Shown here: positions 1 through 7,066 of the stretch, piece after piece
Layout of the letters: every line of letters begins with the position of its first letter
How positions within the stretch are numbered: position 1 is the first letter of the stretch
DNA from: Rubrobacter_F sp035642415
Lineage (GTDB): Bacteria; Actinomycetota; Rubrobacteria; Rubrobacterales; Rubrobacteraceae
Length of the DNA stretch: 8,862 nucleotides
NCBI GenBank assembly: GCA_035642415.1
Contig: DASQSI010000010.1
Location: 1 to 8,862 of the forward strand
Reading direction: 5' to 3'
Translations under genes and position numbers: made by a program
Notes under the pieces: model-generated
Told to the model about the DNA's origin: nothing
Database searches by the model: none
The model's input: only the letters and a program-made list of their open reading frames with translations

Positions 1-2
1 AC

Positions 3-836
3 CTCCCGGTGGAGCTTGTGCCGCTGGACTTGAGTCGGCCCGAAGATTTCGACGGGGCGCTCGAAGGAGCCGATGTGCTCGTACACGCCGCGGGCATAAC
101 CCGGGCCCGACGGGAAGAGGACTATTTTCTGGTCAACGCAGAGGGCACCCGGAGGCTCGCCGAAGCGGCGGCTGGGGCTAGGGTCAGGCGTTTCGTCCTT
201 ATCGGCAGCCTCGCCGCCCGCGGGCCCGACGACCTCGCTAGGGTGGATGGTCGGGACCACCCCGAAAGCGCTTATGGCCGTAGCAAGCTCGAAGCCGAGG
301 CATACCTGCGCGCTCTTGATGAACGGATAATAGACACCGTCGCCCTCCGCCCGGTCGCCATCTATGGCCCGCGCGATACGGACTTTTTGCCCTTGCTAAA
401 GATGGCGCGCCGCGGGTTTCTGGTCCTCTCCGGCGAAGGTCTCTTGCAACCCGTCTACGCCACCGACGTGGCCCGAGCAGCCCTGGCCGCGGCCCGCAAA
501 CCCGTCGGCTTTGGGCCCTACCCGGTAGCGGAGCCCGCGTCCTACTCCTGGCAGGATGTCACCGCCGGGCTCGAAGCAGCGCTCGGACGCCGCATCCGCG
601 TTGTTCGGCTGCCCGCCGCGGCTTTCGAGCTTGCGGGCCGTGCCGCCGAGCGGTTGGCGAAGGCTCGTGGCTCGGTCCCCATCTTCGACGAGCGCCGGGC
701 GCGGGACCTGAGCGTTCATACCTGGACCTGCGATCCCTCCGGCACCGAGAAGGCGCTCGGCTGGCGGGCTGAAGTCTCTCTTCTCGAGGGCTTAAACCTT
801 ACCACCCGATGGTACCGAAAAGCAGGGTGGCTCTAA
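3..836 (+). CDS. NAD-dependent epimerase/dehydratase, 5'-truncated; candidate ceramide-pathway ketoreductase (CerR-like)
   Basis: An extended short-chain dehydrogenase/reductase whose N-terminus lies outside the window. The frame is open to the left edge, and the glycine-rich GxxGxxG nucleotide-binding loop expected in the first 15 residues is absent, so the GTG at 9 is not the real start. Counting from that GTG, VLVHAAG (23-29) is the Rossmann strand 4 region, Ser67 in IGSLAARG fits the catalytic Ser, and SAYGRSK gives the YxxxK pair Tyr89/Lys93. RPVAIYGPRD follows, and the C-terminus (CDPSGTEKALGWRAEVSL) is typical of the 3-beta-HSD-like epimerase family. The next gene is a serine palmitoyltransferase-like enzyme. 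In proteobacterial ceramide synthesis a protein of this family (CerR) reduces the 3-keto group, so that role is inferred from context. A sugar or other ketone substrate remains possible. Family assignment is firm; the specific role is tentative. Confidence 0.85.
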   Translation, partial: LPVELVPLDLSRPEDFDGALEGADVLVHAAGITRARREEDYFLVNAEGTRRLAEAAAGARVRRFVLIGSLAARGPDDLARVDGRDHPESAYGRSKLEAEAYLRALDERIIDTVALRPVAIYGPRDTDFLPLLKMARRGFLVLSGEGLLQPVYATDVARAALAAARKPVGFGPYPVAEPASYSWQDVTAGLEAALGRRIRVVRLPAAAFELAGRAAERLAKARGSVPIFDERRARDLSVHTWTCDPSGTEKALGWRAEVSLLEGLNLTTRWYRKAGWL

Positions 837-892
837 TAGATGGGTAGAACCTGACAGGCAAGCCCGATGCTGGTACGCTGTACGTATCGTGG

Positions 893-920
893 TTGACGCA
901 AATCGTGTATCAAATATACC
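893..920 (+). promoter_or_regulatory. Putative sigma70-type promoter for the serine palmitoyltransferase-like gene
   Basis: TTGACG (893-898) and TATACC (915-920) are separated by 16 bases in the 120-base gap after the epimerase. Transcription would start near 927, about 30 bases before the TTG start codon. The gene may therefore be transcribed separately as well as by read-through from the epimerase. Called by eye only. Confidence 0.4.
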
Positions 921-945
921 CGGAAGACCTTTCGCCGGACGCCGT

Positions 946-951
946 GGAGGG
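946..951 (+). promoter_or_regulatory. Ribosome binding site that decides the TTG start at 957
   Basis: GGAGGG lies five bases before the TTG at 957. The first in-frame ATG (990) has no purine-rich site before it, so the TTG start is preferred. Confidence 0.7.
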
Positions 952-956
952 ACCCC

Positions 957-2204
957 TTGACAGAGCATGTGAACCCCGAACACGCTCGAATGAGCCCGGC
1001 GACAGCCGGTGACATCTTCGACAAAGCCTTTTCTTCTCTTGCCCTCGCACGCGCCGACGAGGCGATGGCCGTGGGGATCTATCCCTACTTCAAGCCGATC
1101 GGTGAACCGAAAGGCGGCACCGTCACGGTGGACGGCAGGGAGATGATCATCACCGGCTCTAACGACTATCTAGGGCTTACCCAGGACGTCCGTCTCAAGG
1201 AGGCAGGTTGTGCGGCGCTTGAGGAGTACGGTACGAGCTGTACCGGGTCACGTTTTCTGACCGGTACGCTTACCCTGCACGAGAAGCTCGAGCAGCGCCT
1301 GGCCGAATTCTTGGGTACCGAGTCGGTTCTAACCTTTAGCACTGGGTTCTTGGGGTCGCTGTCGGTGATCGGCACGCTCGTGGGGCGCCGCGACATCCTG
1401 TACTACGACCGCGAGAACCATGCCAGCCTCTACGATGGGGCCAGGCTCTCCTTCGGTACGCTGCGCAAGTACCGACACAACGACCTAGACGAACTAGAGC
1501 GCCTGCTCGCCAAAGACGTAGACAAACCGGGTGGGCGTATGATCGTCACCGACGGCGTCTTCTCCATGAGCGGTCACATCGCCAACCTACCAGGCATAGT
1601 ACAGCTCGCCCGGGAATACGGGGCGCGCGTCGCCGTAGACGACGCACACGCAACCGGGATTTTGGGTGCGCACGGCCGTGGCACCCCCGAACACTTTGGG
1701 CTGCAGAACGAGGTAGACCTCATAATCGGCACCTTCTCCAAGTCCTTCGCCTCCGTGGGTGGCTTCGTGGCCGCTCCCAAAGCGGTGATCAAGTACGTCA
1801 AGCACAACGCCCGTCCCTTTATCTTCACGGCGGCACTCCCGGCAGCCCAGACGGCGACGGTCCTGGAGGCGCTCAACATCATAGAGACGGAGCCTGAGCG
1901 CAGGGAGCAGCTGTGGCAGAACGTTGCGCAACTGAAGCGCGGCATGAGCGCTCTGGGTTTCGACACCCTGGGTTCGGAGAGCCCCATCGTGCCGGTGCTG
2001 ATCGGCCCCGACGAACTCACCGGGCTATTTTGGAAGATGCTGTGGGAGGAAGGGGTCTTCACGACCCCGGCCGTGCCTCCCAGCGTCCCGTCGGGACGGA
2101 GCATCATCCGTACCAGCGTCAACGCCAGCCACTCCCCCGAGCAGATCGAACGCCTCCTCAAAGCCTTCTCTACGGTGGGCCGACGCCTAGGCATAATCGC
2201 CTAG
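957..2204 (+). CDS. Serine palmitoyltransferase-like alpha-oxoamine synthase (PLP-dependent, fold type I)
   Basis: A 415-residue PLP enzyme of the family that condenses an amino acid with an acyl-CoA and loses CO2. It starts at TTG. Visible landmarks are SNDYLGL (68-74), TGSRFLTG (96-103), His155 in HASLYDG (cofactor-stacking His), DDAH at 228-231 (Asp and His holding the PLP ring), and TFSKSF with the Schiff-base Lys262. These spacings sit 3-4 residues off those of Sphingomonas serine palmitoyltransferase. HASLYDG, GTFSKS..SVGGFV, RPFIFTAALP and the C-terminal VGRRLGII also resemble that enzyme more than BioF or KBL. Predicted reaction: L-serine plus long acyl-CoA (or acyl-ACP) to 3-ketodihydrosphingosine, the first step of sphingolipid synthesis. 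No biotin or threonine-degradation genes are nearby, and a reductase-type SDR lies directly upstream. The alternatives, 8-amino-7-oxononanoate synthase or glycine C-acetyltransferase, cannot be excluded from sequence alone. Confidence 0.85.
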   Translation: MTEHVNPEHARMSPATAGDIFDKAFSSLALARADEAMAVGIYPYFKPIGEPKGGTVTVDGREMIITGSNDYLGLTQDVRLKEAGCAALEEYGTSCTGSRFLTGTLTLHEKLEQRLAEFLGTESVLTFSTGFLGSLSVIGTLVGRRDILYYDRENHASLYDGARLSFGTLRKYRHNDLDELERLLAKDVDKPGGRMIVTDGVFSMSGHIANLPGIVQLAREYGARVAVDDAHATGILGAHGRGTPEHFGLQNEVDLIIGTFSKSFASVGGFVAAPKAVIKYVKHNARPFIFTAALPAAQTATVLEALNIIETEPERREQLWQNVAQLKRGMSALGFDTLGSESPIVPVLIGPDELTGLFWKMLWEEGVFTTPAVPPSVPSGRSIIRTSVNASHSPEQIERLLKAFSTVGRRLGIIA

Positions 2205-2272
2205 CGCGCAACATCTTCTTATCGTTCCGGGCCATAGTCTCCCCAGGAGAGCGACACGCGGCACCGTGCCTG

Positions 2273-2307
2273 CTCCGGACACCCGCCTGCTAAACTTTAG
2301 TCCGGAG
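2273..2307 (+). promoter_or_regulatory. Inverted repeat whose right arm contains the fdhD ribosome binding site
   Basis: CTCCGGAC (2273-2280) and GTCCGGAG (2300-2307) are perfect 8-base complements around a 19-base loop. The only good Shine-Dalgarno match before the ATG at 2318, GGAG at 2304-2307, is inside the right arm. If the hairpin forms in mRNA it would mask the site. No T-run follows, so it is not a good intrinsic terminator for the upstream gene. Confidence 0.4.
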
Positions 2308-2317
2308 TCAGAGAACC

Positions 2318-3202
2318 ATGAGCGGAGAGCGCATGCTGGAGAGAGCGAAGGCTACGAGCGAACCCCGCAGGCGCGGGAGCAAGAGCAGGGTCCGGGTGCG
2401 GGTGGTCGAAGAAGGCCGCATACGCGTTCGCCCAGACACTCTGGCGACCGAAGAGCCCCTGGAGATCCGCTTGATCTCCGGCGGCGTGCGCCGGACAGCA
2501 GCGGTCACCATGCGCACGCCGGGAGCGGACTTCGAGCTAGCCGCCGGGTTCTTGTACGGGGAAGGGATCGTCCGTTCGCCCGAGGATATCCTCAAGATCA
2601 GCTACTGCGTGGATGCAGATCTCGACGCCGAGCAGCAGTACAACATAGTAAACGTGGAGCTGCGCGGCAGCCGCGATTATGACCCCAAATCCTTGGAGCG
2701 CCACTTCTACACCACGAGCGCTTGTGGGGTCTGCGGCAAAGCGAGCCTAGAGCAGCTCGAGCTGCGTGGCTGTCCCACGATCCTCCCGGGACCGAACGTT
2801 GCGGCGGAGGTGATCTACTCTCTGCCGGAGAAGCTCCGAAAGGCACAAGGGCTCTTTGAGGCAACGGGCGGGCTGCACGCAGCGGCGCTCTTCGACGCGA
2901 GAGGAAACCTCGTGGCGCTCAAGGAGGATGTCGGGAGGCACAACGCCACCGACAAGCTCGTCGGATGGGCGCTGCTCGAGGGACGGTTGCCCCTCTCAAG
3001 CCATATCGTGATGGTCAGCGGGCGCAGCAGCTTCGAGATCCTGCAAAAGTGCCTGGCCGCAGAAGTGCCCGTGGTGTGCGCGATCTCCGCCCCAAGTAGC
3101 CTAGCTGTCGACGTAGCCCGGCGATTCGGTATGACGCTGGTGGGTTTCTTGCGTGGCAAACGCTTCAACGTATATAATGGTCATGAAAGAATTCGCACAT
3201 AA
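2318..3202 (+). CDS. fdhD: FdhD, formate dehydrogenase accessory sulfurtransferase
   Basis: A 294-residue cytoplasmic protein, near the usual family length. FdhD carries sulfur from the cysteine desulfurase IscS to the bis-MGD molybdenum/tungsten cofactor, which formate dehydrogenase needs for activity. Family features in order are LATEEPLEIRL (42-52), a hydrophobic ELAAGFLYGEGI stretch (73-84), the sulfur-carrying CxxC as ACGVCGK (Cys136, Cys139), EDVGRHNATDKLVG (203-216, cofactor-binding region), and GRSSFEILQK (235-244). The basic N-terminal 30 residues are poorly conserved in this family. A second ATG at 2333 has GGAGAG only three bases away, so the ATG at 2318 is preferred but not certain. 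No formate dehydrogenase gene lies in the window, but the next gene is an oxalate/formate-type carrier. A promoter for that carrier seems to lie in the last 50 bases of this gene. Confidence 0.95.
   Translation: MSGERMLERAKATSEPRRRGSKSRVRVRVVEEGRIRVRPDTLATEEPLEIRLISGGVRRTAAVTMRTPGADFELAAGFLYGEGIVRSPEDILKISYCVDADLDAEQQYNIVNVELRGSRDYDPKSLERHFYTTSACGVCGKASLEQLELRGCPTILPGPNVAAEVIYSLPEKLRKAQGLFEATGGLHAAALFDARGNLVALKEDVGRHNATDKLVGWALLEGRLPLSSHIVMVSGRSSFEILQKCLAAEVPVVCAISAPSSLAVDVARRFGMTLVGFLRGKRFNVYNGHERIRT
3149..3178 (+). promoter_or_regulatory. Putative sigma70 promoter inside the 3' end of fdhD, for the MFS gene
   Basis: TTGCGT (3149-3154), an 18-base spacer and a consensus TATAAT (3173-3178). 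A perfect TATAAT is uncommon in DNA this GC-rich. Transcription would start near 3185 and leave an untranslated leader of about 120 bases before the MFS start codon. Confidence 0.45.
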
Positions 3203-3306
3203 ACAATAGAGAGGCGCGTGCGACCCGTATAGCTTCGTGGGGAGGTGAAAGGGGAACAAAAAGTCTCGGCAAGGCATTCGAGTACTTCTTGAGAAGGAGG
3301 AGTTAA

Positions 3307-4569
3307 ATGGCAAGCCAAGCAGCAACCCAGAACGTCACCAATCGGTGGTTGATCGCGGCGGCGGGAGTGGTGATGCAGGTTGCCCTCGGCGCGGTGTATG
3401 CCTGGAGCGTCTTCCGCATACCGTTATCTAATGCATACGGCTCTTCGGTCTCCGCGGTCAATACAACATTTAGCATCGCGATTCTGGCTCTGGGCTTCGC
3501 CGCCTTCTTCGGTGGTCTGTGGATGAACAGGTCGGGCCCGCGCATCGTGGCCCTCTCCGCCGGCGCGCTCTACGGGGCTGGGATCTTCCTCGCCAGCTTC
3601 GCCGAGCCCAGCCTGTGGATCCTCTACATTACCTACGGGGTGATAGCTGGCATCGGCATCGGCCTCGGCTACATCGTGCCGGTAGCCACGCTCATCAAGT
3701 GGTTCCCCGACAAGCGAGGCTTTATCACCGGCATCGCCGTGGCCGGTTTCGGTGCCGGGGCGCTGGTGACGGCACCGATCGCCAAGCAGCTCATTGGGGG
3801 CGTCGGGCTCTTCCCAACCTTTGCGATCCTCGGCATCATCTACCTCGTCATGGTCGTTGGCGCGGGGTTCTTTATGAAGAATCCGCCCGAGGGCTGGAAG
3901 CCGGAGGGTTGGGAGCCCGAAGAGGAAGACACCAGCGAGCGTTCGGGCGTGGATTACGAGCTGGGTGGCGCGCTCAAGACGTGGCAGTGGTACGCGCTAT
4001 GGGCGCTACTGTTTTTGAACGTGACCGCCGGCATTGCCATTATCTCTGAGGCCGACCCGATAGCTCAGGAGCTGTCCGGCGTCGGTGCCGCCACCGCGGC
4101 GTGGCTGGTGAGCATAATCTCTATAGCCAACGGAGCTGGAAGGTTCCTCTGGGCCTGGTTCTCGGATGCTATAGGCCGCAAGTGGGTTTTCCTCACGATG
4201 TACCTTTTGCAGGCTGTCCTCTTCTTTCTTTTGCCGGTTGTCGGCTCGTCGTTCTTGGTGCTGGCTGTTCTCGCCTTCGTCATAGTCTCTTGCTACGGCG
4301 GTGGCTTCGGGACGATGCCAGCGTTTAACGCTGACTACTTCGGCTCCAAGAACGTCGGCATGATCTACGGGTTGATGATCACCGCCTGGGGGTTCGGCGG
4401 CGTTCTCGGCCCACAGCTGATCTCCTGGGCCGTGGACGCCACTGGTGCCTACTCGCGCGCCTTCTACATTATCGCGGGGATCATGCTGGTGAGCTCTGTA
4501 CTCCCGTTCGTTATTCGGCCTCCGAGAAGGGGAGCCGAAATAGGCGCCCCAGCGGAAGCACGGGCATAG
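3307..4569 (+). CDS. MFS transporter, OFA (oxalate/formate antiporter) family
   Basis: A 420-residue inner-membrane carrier with about twelve hydrophobic segments: six before the charged cytoplasmic loop at about 191-225 and six after. The start has a strong AAGGAGG (3294-3300) six bases before the ATG. OFA-family marks are GAVYAWSVF in helix 1 (28-36), WFPDKRGFITGIAVAGFGAG (132-151) around helix 5, the loop NPPEGWKPEGW (192-202), GAGRFLWAWFSD with Arg279 in helix 8, and CYGGGFGTMPAF (329-340). Family members exchange oxalate, formate or other small carboxylates. Arg279 may match the substrate-binding Arg of OxlT. The helix 11 motif TAWGFGG has Trp361 where I believe OxlT has its essential Lys, so oxalate/formate exchange should not be assumed. 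Coming straight after fdhD suggests a link to formate metabolism. A strong terminator follows. Confidence 0.9.
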   Translation: MASQAATQNVTNRWLIAAAGVVMQVALGAVYAWSVFRIPLSNAYGSSVSAVNTTFSIAILALGFAAFFGGLWMNRSGPRIVALSAGALYGAGIFLASFAEPSLWILYITYGVIAGIGIGLGYIVPVATLIKWFPDKRGFITGIAVAGFGAGALVTAPIAKQLIGGVGLFPTFAILGIIYLVMVVGAGFFMKNPPEGWKPEGWEPEEEDTSERSGVDYELGGALKTWQWYALWALLFLNVTAGIAIISEADPIAQELSGVGAATAAWLVSIISIANGAGRFLWAWFSDAIGRKWVFLTMYLLQAVLFFLLPVVGSSFLVLAVLAFVIVSCYGGGFGTMPAFNADYFGSKNVGMIYGLMITAWGFGGVLGPQLISWAVDATGAYSRAFYIIAGIMLVSSVLPFVIRPPRRGAEIGAPAEARA

Positions 4570-4649
4570 AGAGTAGCTGGCGACCCTCCCCTTTGTTTCT
4601 CTTAGGCACAAAGGAGGCATTGGCAAGCCACTAGTACTTGTAGAAGCCA

Positions 4650-4700
4650 GGGGGAGGGTGGGATGGTACTACACAGACCACCCTCCCCCCTAGTTTATTC
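4650..4700 (+). terminator. Strong intrinsic terminator after the MFS gene
   Basis: GGGGGAGGGTGG (4650-4661) pairs perfectly over 12 bases with CCACCCTCCCCC (4678-4689) around a 16-base loop, followed by the T-rich stretch TAGTTTATTCCTTTT on the plus strand. It separates the plus-strand MFS gene from the converging minus-strand HTH gene. The minus strand has no T-run after the hairpin. Confidence 0.85.
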
Positions 4701-4831
4701 CTTTTGACGCCAAAGAAACTACTACTATTTTGGCTCCTTTGGAAAAGAGCTACTAAGAGATGTGTTATTGCAGAGCATATGCATGTAGAAACGAAGTGTC
4801 CCCCTCTTCTCCTCCTGGCTAGCTGCTCCTA

Positions 4832-5428
4832 CTAGCCGCCTCCAAACAGCTTTCTTCTAAAGGAAGCGACCCTCTGAAGGTTTCTAAAGATCCCTCTTCT
4901 TCTTCTGCTAAAAACCCCTCTTCTAACGAGCCCCTCGTTGTTGGTGGTGTTGTTTTGTACGGCTGCGGCGAGCTCTTTACGCAACCTCTCGTTCTCTTGC
5001 TTTAGCCTCCTGGCTTCCTCCTTGGCCGTGCTGTGCGTCCTCTCGGTGAGCTCCAGACGTGTGCGCATCTCAACAGCCTCAGCCGTCCTTTGCTCTAGCC
5101 TTAAGGACATCTCTTGCAGCACCTCTGCTATGCTAGCCGAAACCTCTCCTGGTTCATGGCGAACGTCATGTGGACTGGCGTCCTCGCCTGGCCGCGAGGC
5201 TCTAAGCCTATGGAGGCTATCTATAGAGACGAGCCAGGTGCGTTTGACTCCTTCGCCTTGCGGTTTAGCCTCGATATCACCTCGCTGTATAAGGCGGCGT
5301 ATGGTTCGTGGGCTTACACGGATAGCTCTAGCGGCCACTTCGGTAGTCACCCAGCCCGAGGTGGACGTGGCCATGCTTGTATCAGCATTTTCTGAATGCG
5401 GTTGTCCGGGTGTGGCGCCTTCTTCCAT
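4832..5428 (-). CDS. HTH / coiled-coil DNA-binding protein of unknown function (RacA-like layout)
   Basis: A 198-residue protein in three parts. Residues 26-77 form a MerR/excisionase-type helix-turn-helix: VTTEVAARAIRVSPRTIRRL is the helix pair and GDIEAKPQGEGVKRTWLVS the wing. Residues 97-158 are a long charged heptad-like helix (LQEMSLRLEQRTAEAVEMR through ENERLRKELAAAV), likely a dimeric coiled coil. Residues 168-194 are an Arg-rich tail with clusters such as SRRRRG and an amphipathic FRNLQRVASFRRKLF. MerR-type head, coiled coil and basic tail is also the layout of the B. subtilis nucleoid-anchoring protein RacA; that is an analogy of architecture, not demonstrated homology. It could equally be a plasmid-type regulator. 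The start at 5428 has only a weak, distant AAAGGG; Met19 is an alternative and would not affect the HTH. The phosphatase gene lies 112 bases upstream on the same strand. Confidence 0.75.
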   Translation of the reverse strand: MEEGATPGQPHSENADTSMATSTSGWVTTEVAARAIRVSPRTIRRLIQRGDIEAKPQGEGVKRTWLVSIDSLHRLRASRPGEDASPHDVRHEPGEVSASIAEVLQEMSLRLEQRTAEAVEMRTRLELTERTHSTAKEEARRLKQENERLRKELAAAVQNNTTNNEGLVRRGVFSRRRRGIFRNLQRVASFRRKLFGGG

Positions 5429-5540
5429 ACGTATATGTTACCCTTTATTCCTTCGCTTGGCGCGTATAGCTCCAAGTTGGCCTGGCTCGTTGCACCTCAG
5501 GTAGCGTAAACCTTATGCAAAGAATTCTCCTACCAACTAG

Positions 5541-6011
5541 CTACCGAGAAACCTTCTCGCGCTCTAAACGCATCACGACGCCCTCAACGTACTCGAGGAG
5601 TTGGCGCACGGAGGCGCGGTAGGCGGTCATGGTATGCCCGTAGGGATCCGGGATCCCCTCTTCGCTAGAGATACCCGTTGCGTACTCCGGCAGGGTGTAG
5701 ACCTTGTCCGGTAGCTCCCCAAAGCGCTTGTGAAGCGTCGCCGAGTGCCGCGGACCCATGGTGAGCACGAGGTCAGCCTCTTTAAGCATCTCCTCGCTTA
5801 CCTGCCTCCCACGGTGCCCTTTGGCGTAGATACCAACCTCCTCAAGGGCCGCACGCGCGTTTAGGGCAATCTCTTCGTCTATTAGCGCCATAACGCCGGC
5901 GCTCGCTGCCCGCCAAGCGAGTCCCCTTTCTTCTGCGAGTGCGTTGAATATCGCCTCGGCCATTGGGCTTCGACAGATGTTCGCCGTGCAAATAAAGAGG
6001 AGCGTCTTCAT
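5541..6011 (-). CDS. Low-molecular-weight protein tyrosine phosphatase
   Basis: A 156-residue enzyme of the LMW-PTP/arsenate-reductase fold. The N-terminal MKTLLFICTANICRSPM holds the phosphate loop C-x5-R-S (Cys8 nucleophile, Arg14, Ser15), and IPDPYG at 120-125 holds the general-acid Asp122. It hydrolyses phosphotyrosine, or in some relatives phosphoarginine. The residue before Cys13 is Ile12. The phosphoarginine phosphatase YwlE has Thr there and classical tyrosine phosphatases have Ile, so tyrosine specificity is favoured. The ATG at 6011 is chosen because the P-loop then sits at residues 8-15 as in the family. The frame stays open to an ATG at 6089, which would add 26 charged residues with no counterpart in the family. 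Neither start has a good ribosome site. Downstream on the same strand, after 112 bases, is the HTH/coiled-coil gene, so the two may be co-transcribed. Confidence 0.9.
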   Translation of the reverse strand: MKTLLFICTANICRSPMAEAIFNALAEERGLAWRAASAGVMALIDEEIALNARAALEEVGIYAKGHRGRQVSEEMLKEADLVLTMGPRHSATLHKRFGELPDKVYTLPEYATGISSEEGIPDPYGHTMTAYRASVRQLLEYVEGVVMRLEREKVSR

Positions 6012-6134
6012 ATTAGCCAAGCCCGCTCTTGTTTCACCCTCATCTAACTGCTCATACCTCTCATCTACCCCAGGAGCCTTATCGCGCATACCCAGCTGTC
6101 TTCTCTCGCTCCTTTTGCTTCTCGTCGCGAACGC

Positions 6135-6140
6135 ATTATA
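6135..6140 (-). promoter_or_regulatory. Candidate -10 element for the phosphatase gene
   Basis: A consensus TATAAT on the minus strand about 46 bases before the upstream ATG (6089) and 124 before the preferred ATG (6011). No convincing -35 hexamer lies at the right distance. A start of transcription near 6128 allows either start codon. Confidence 0.3.
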
Positions 6141-6585
6141 GGAGTTATAAGGCGCAACCTCCTAACGCTGGAGGCTATAAGGGTGTCGCTTGAGCGATTA
6201 TGTTTGAAAGCACCGCTACCATACCTCTGGGCGAATGGCCGGTTGAAGTTCTTGGTCGGAGTGTAGCCTCTTATATAAGGCCTTGCGCGACCTATCAGCG
6301 CCTACACAGGCCGCATGTCGCACCGAGGCAAAGGTAGCGTCACCCGCTCTTGTAGAGCCAGATGTATTCAAAGCCTCAGAGGGGAAGACATCTAAAATCT
6401 AAAAATGGGTTCGTTTCGTAAAATGAATCATACGTCACAATGCTCCCTTCACCGCTAGGGCTCCCTACCGAGTAAGATGGCCCAAAAGGGGCCTGCTCTA
6501 CGTCGGCACAAACGTACGGGAACACAGCTAAGGGCTTACTCGTCTATCCCTTGGCTGTATAAGCTCGTTCTGATAAGCTGGCATT
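6141..6585. other. Non-coding stretch with no recognisable gene
   Basis: About 445 bases between the phosphatase and the transposase remnant, without a convincing frame on either strand. It contains the hairpin CCTCC/GGAGG near 6158-6174, two flanking ATAAGG motifs, the perfect 10-base palindrome CTTATATAAG (6270-6279), and a 6-base inverted pair AGATGT/ACATCT near 6359-6392. TTCTGATAAGCT (6568-6579) differs by one base from the repeat core found at 7349 and 8475, possibly by chance. No terminal repeat of the IS could be identified here. Confidence 0.5.
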
Positions 6586-7065
6586 ATGGCACCGGTACAC
6601 CGCGAAAATCCTGCTCGTGCTATCTCTTCGGAGACGCAGTATTCCCTCATGGAGTTCATGCGTGAATTACAGCCTTCCCTCACGCAGTTCGTACGGGAAC
6701 TCCCTGATGATGAGGCGTGCCTACAGTGGCTTTGGCGAAACCGCTACTCTCCAGATAGAGAACATGCCCCTTGCCCGAAGTGCGAGCGCAAACGGCCTTT
6801 TAGGCGCTACGCGACCTCTCAGCCCCGCCGGTGCTGGACCTGCGTAGCTTGTGGGTACCACCTGTACCCGACGGCAGGAACCATCTTCCACAAGTCCTCT
6901 ACGTCTTTGTACGTGTGGTTCTATGCCATGTACCTCATGGCTAGCACCCGCTGCGCTATCTCCGCCAAACAGCTCGAGCGAGAGCTGGGGGTCACTTACA
7001 AAACGGCGTGGCGCATGTCGAACCTCATTAGTAATGCCTTCGCCACTAATCGCCTTACACCGTAG
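6586..7065 (+). pseudogene. Truncated IS1595-family (ISXO2-like) transposase, N-terminal part only
   Basis: The 159-residue frame keeps the front half of an IS1595-type transposase. LPDDEACLQWLWRNRY (39-54) is the family's opening motif. A zinc ribbon follows, with CPKC at 63-66 and CVAC at 86-89. YPTAGTIFHKSSTSLYVWFYAMYLMA (94-119) and ISAKQLERELGVTYKTAWRM (125-144) form the HTH-like region that normally leads into the catalytic domain. The frame stops about 15 residues later, and the DDE/ISXO2-like nuclease domain is missing. No piece of it could be read in other frames up to 7430, so this copy should not be able to transpose. The first 21-24 residues are unlike the family; ATGs at 6649 or 6658 are possible starts, the former with GGAG at 6630-6633. 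It may be a dead remnant, or a surviving DNA-binding module. Confidence 0.8.
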
Positions 7066-7066
7066 C

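Noticed and set aside
1574..2194. 206-codon minus-strand frame inside the SPT-like gene
   Set aside because: Antisense shadow in GC-rich DNA; the plus strand has all the catalytic motifs.
4601..4635. AAGGAGG followed by TGGCAAGCCA after the MFS gene, resembling the MFS start region, as a duplicated gene start
   Set aside because: Only about 17 bases agree with different spacing, and the frame stops after four codons. Probably chance.
4938..5504. Long plus-strand frame opposite the HTH/coiled-coil gene
   Set aside because: Serine/leucine-rich antisense shadow of a gene with clear HTH and coiled-coil structure on the minus strand.
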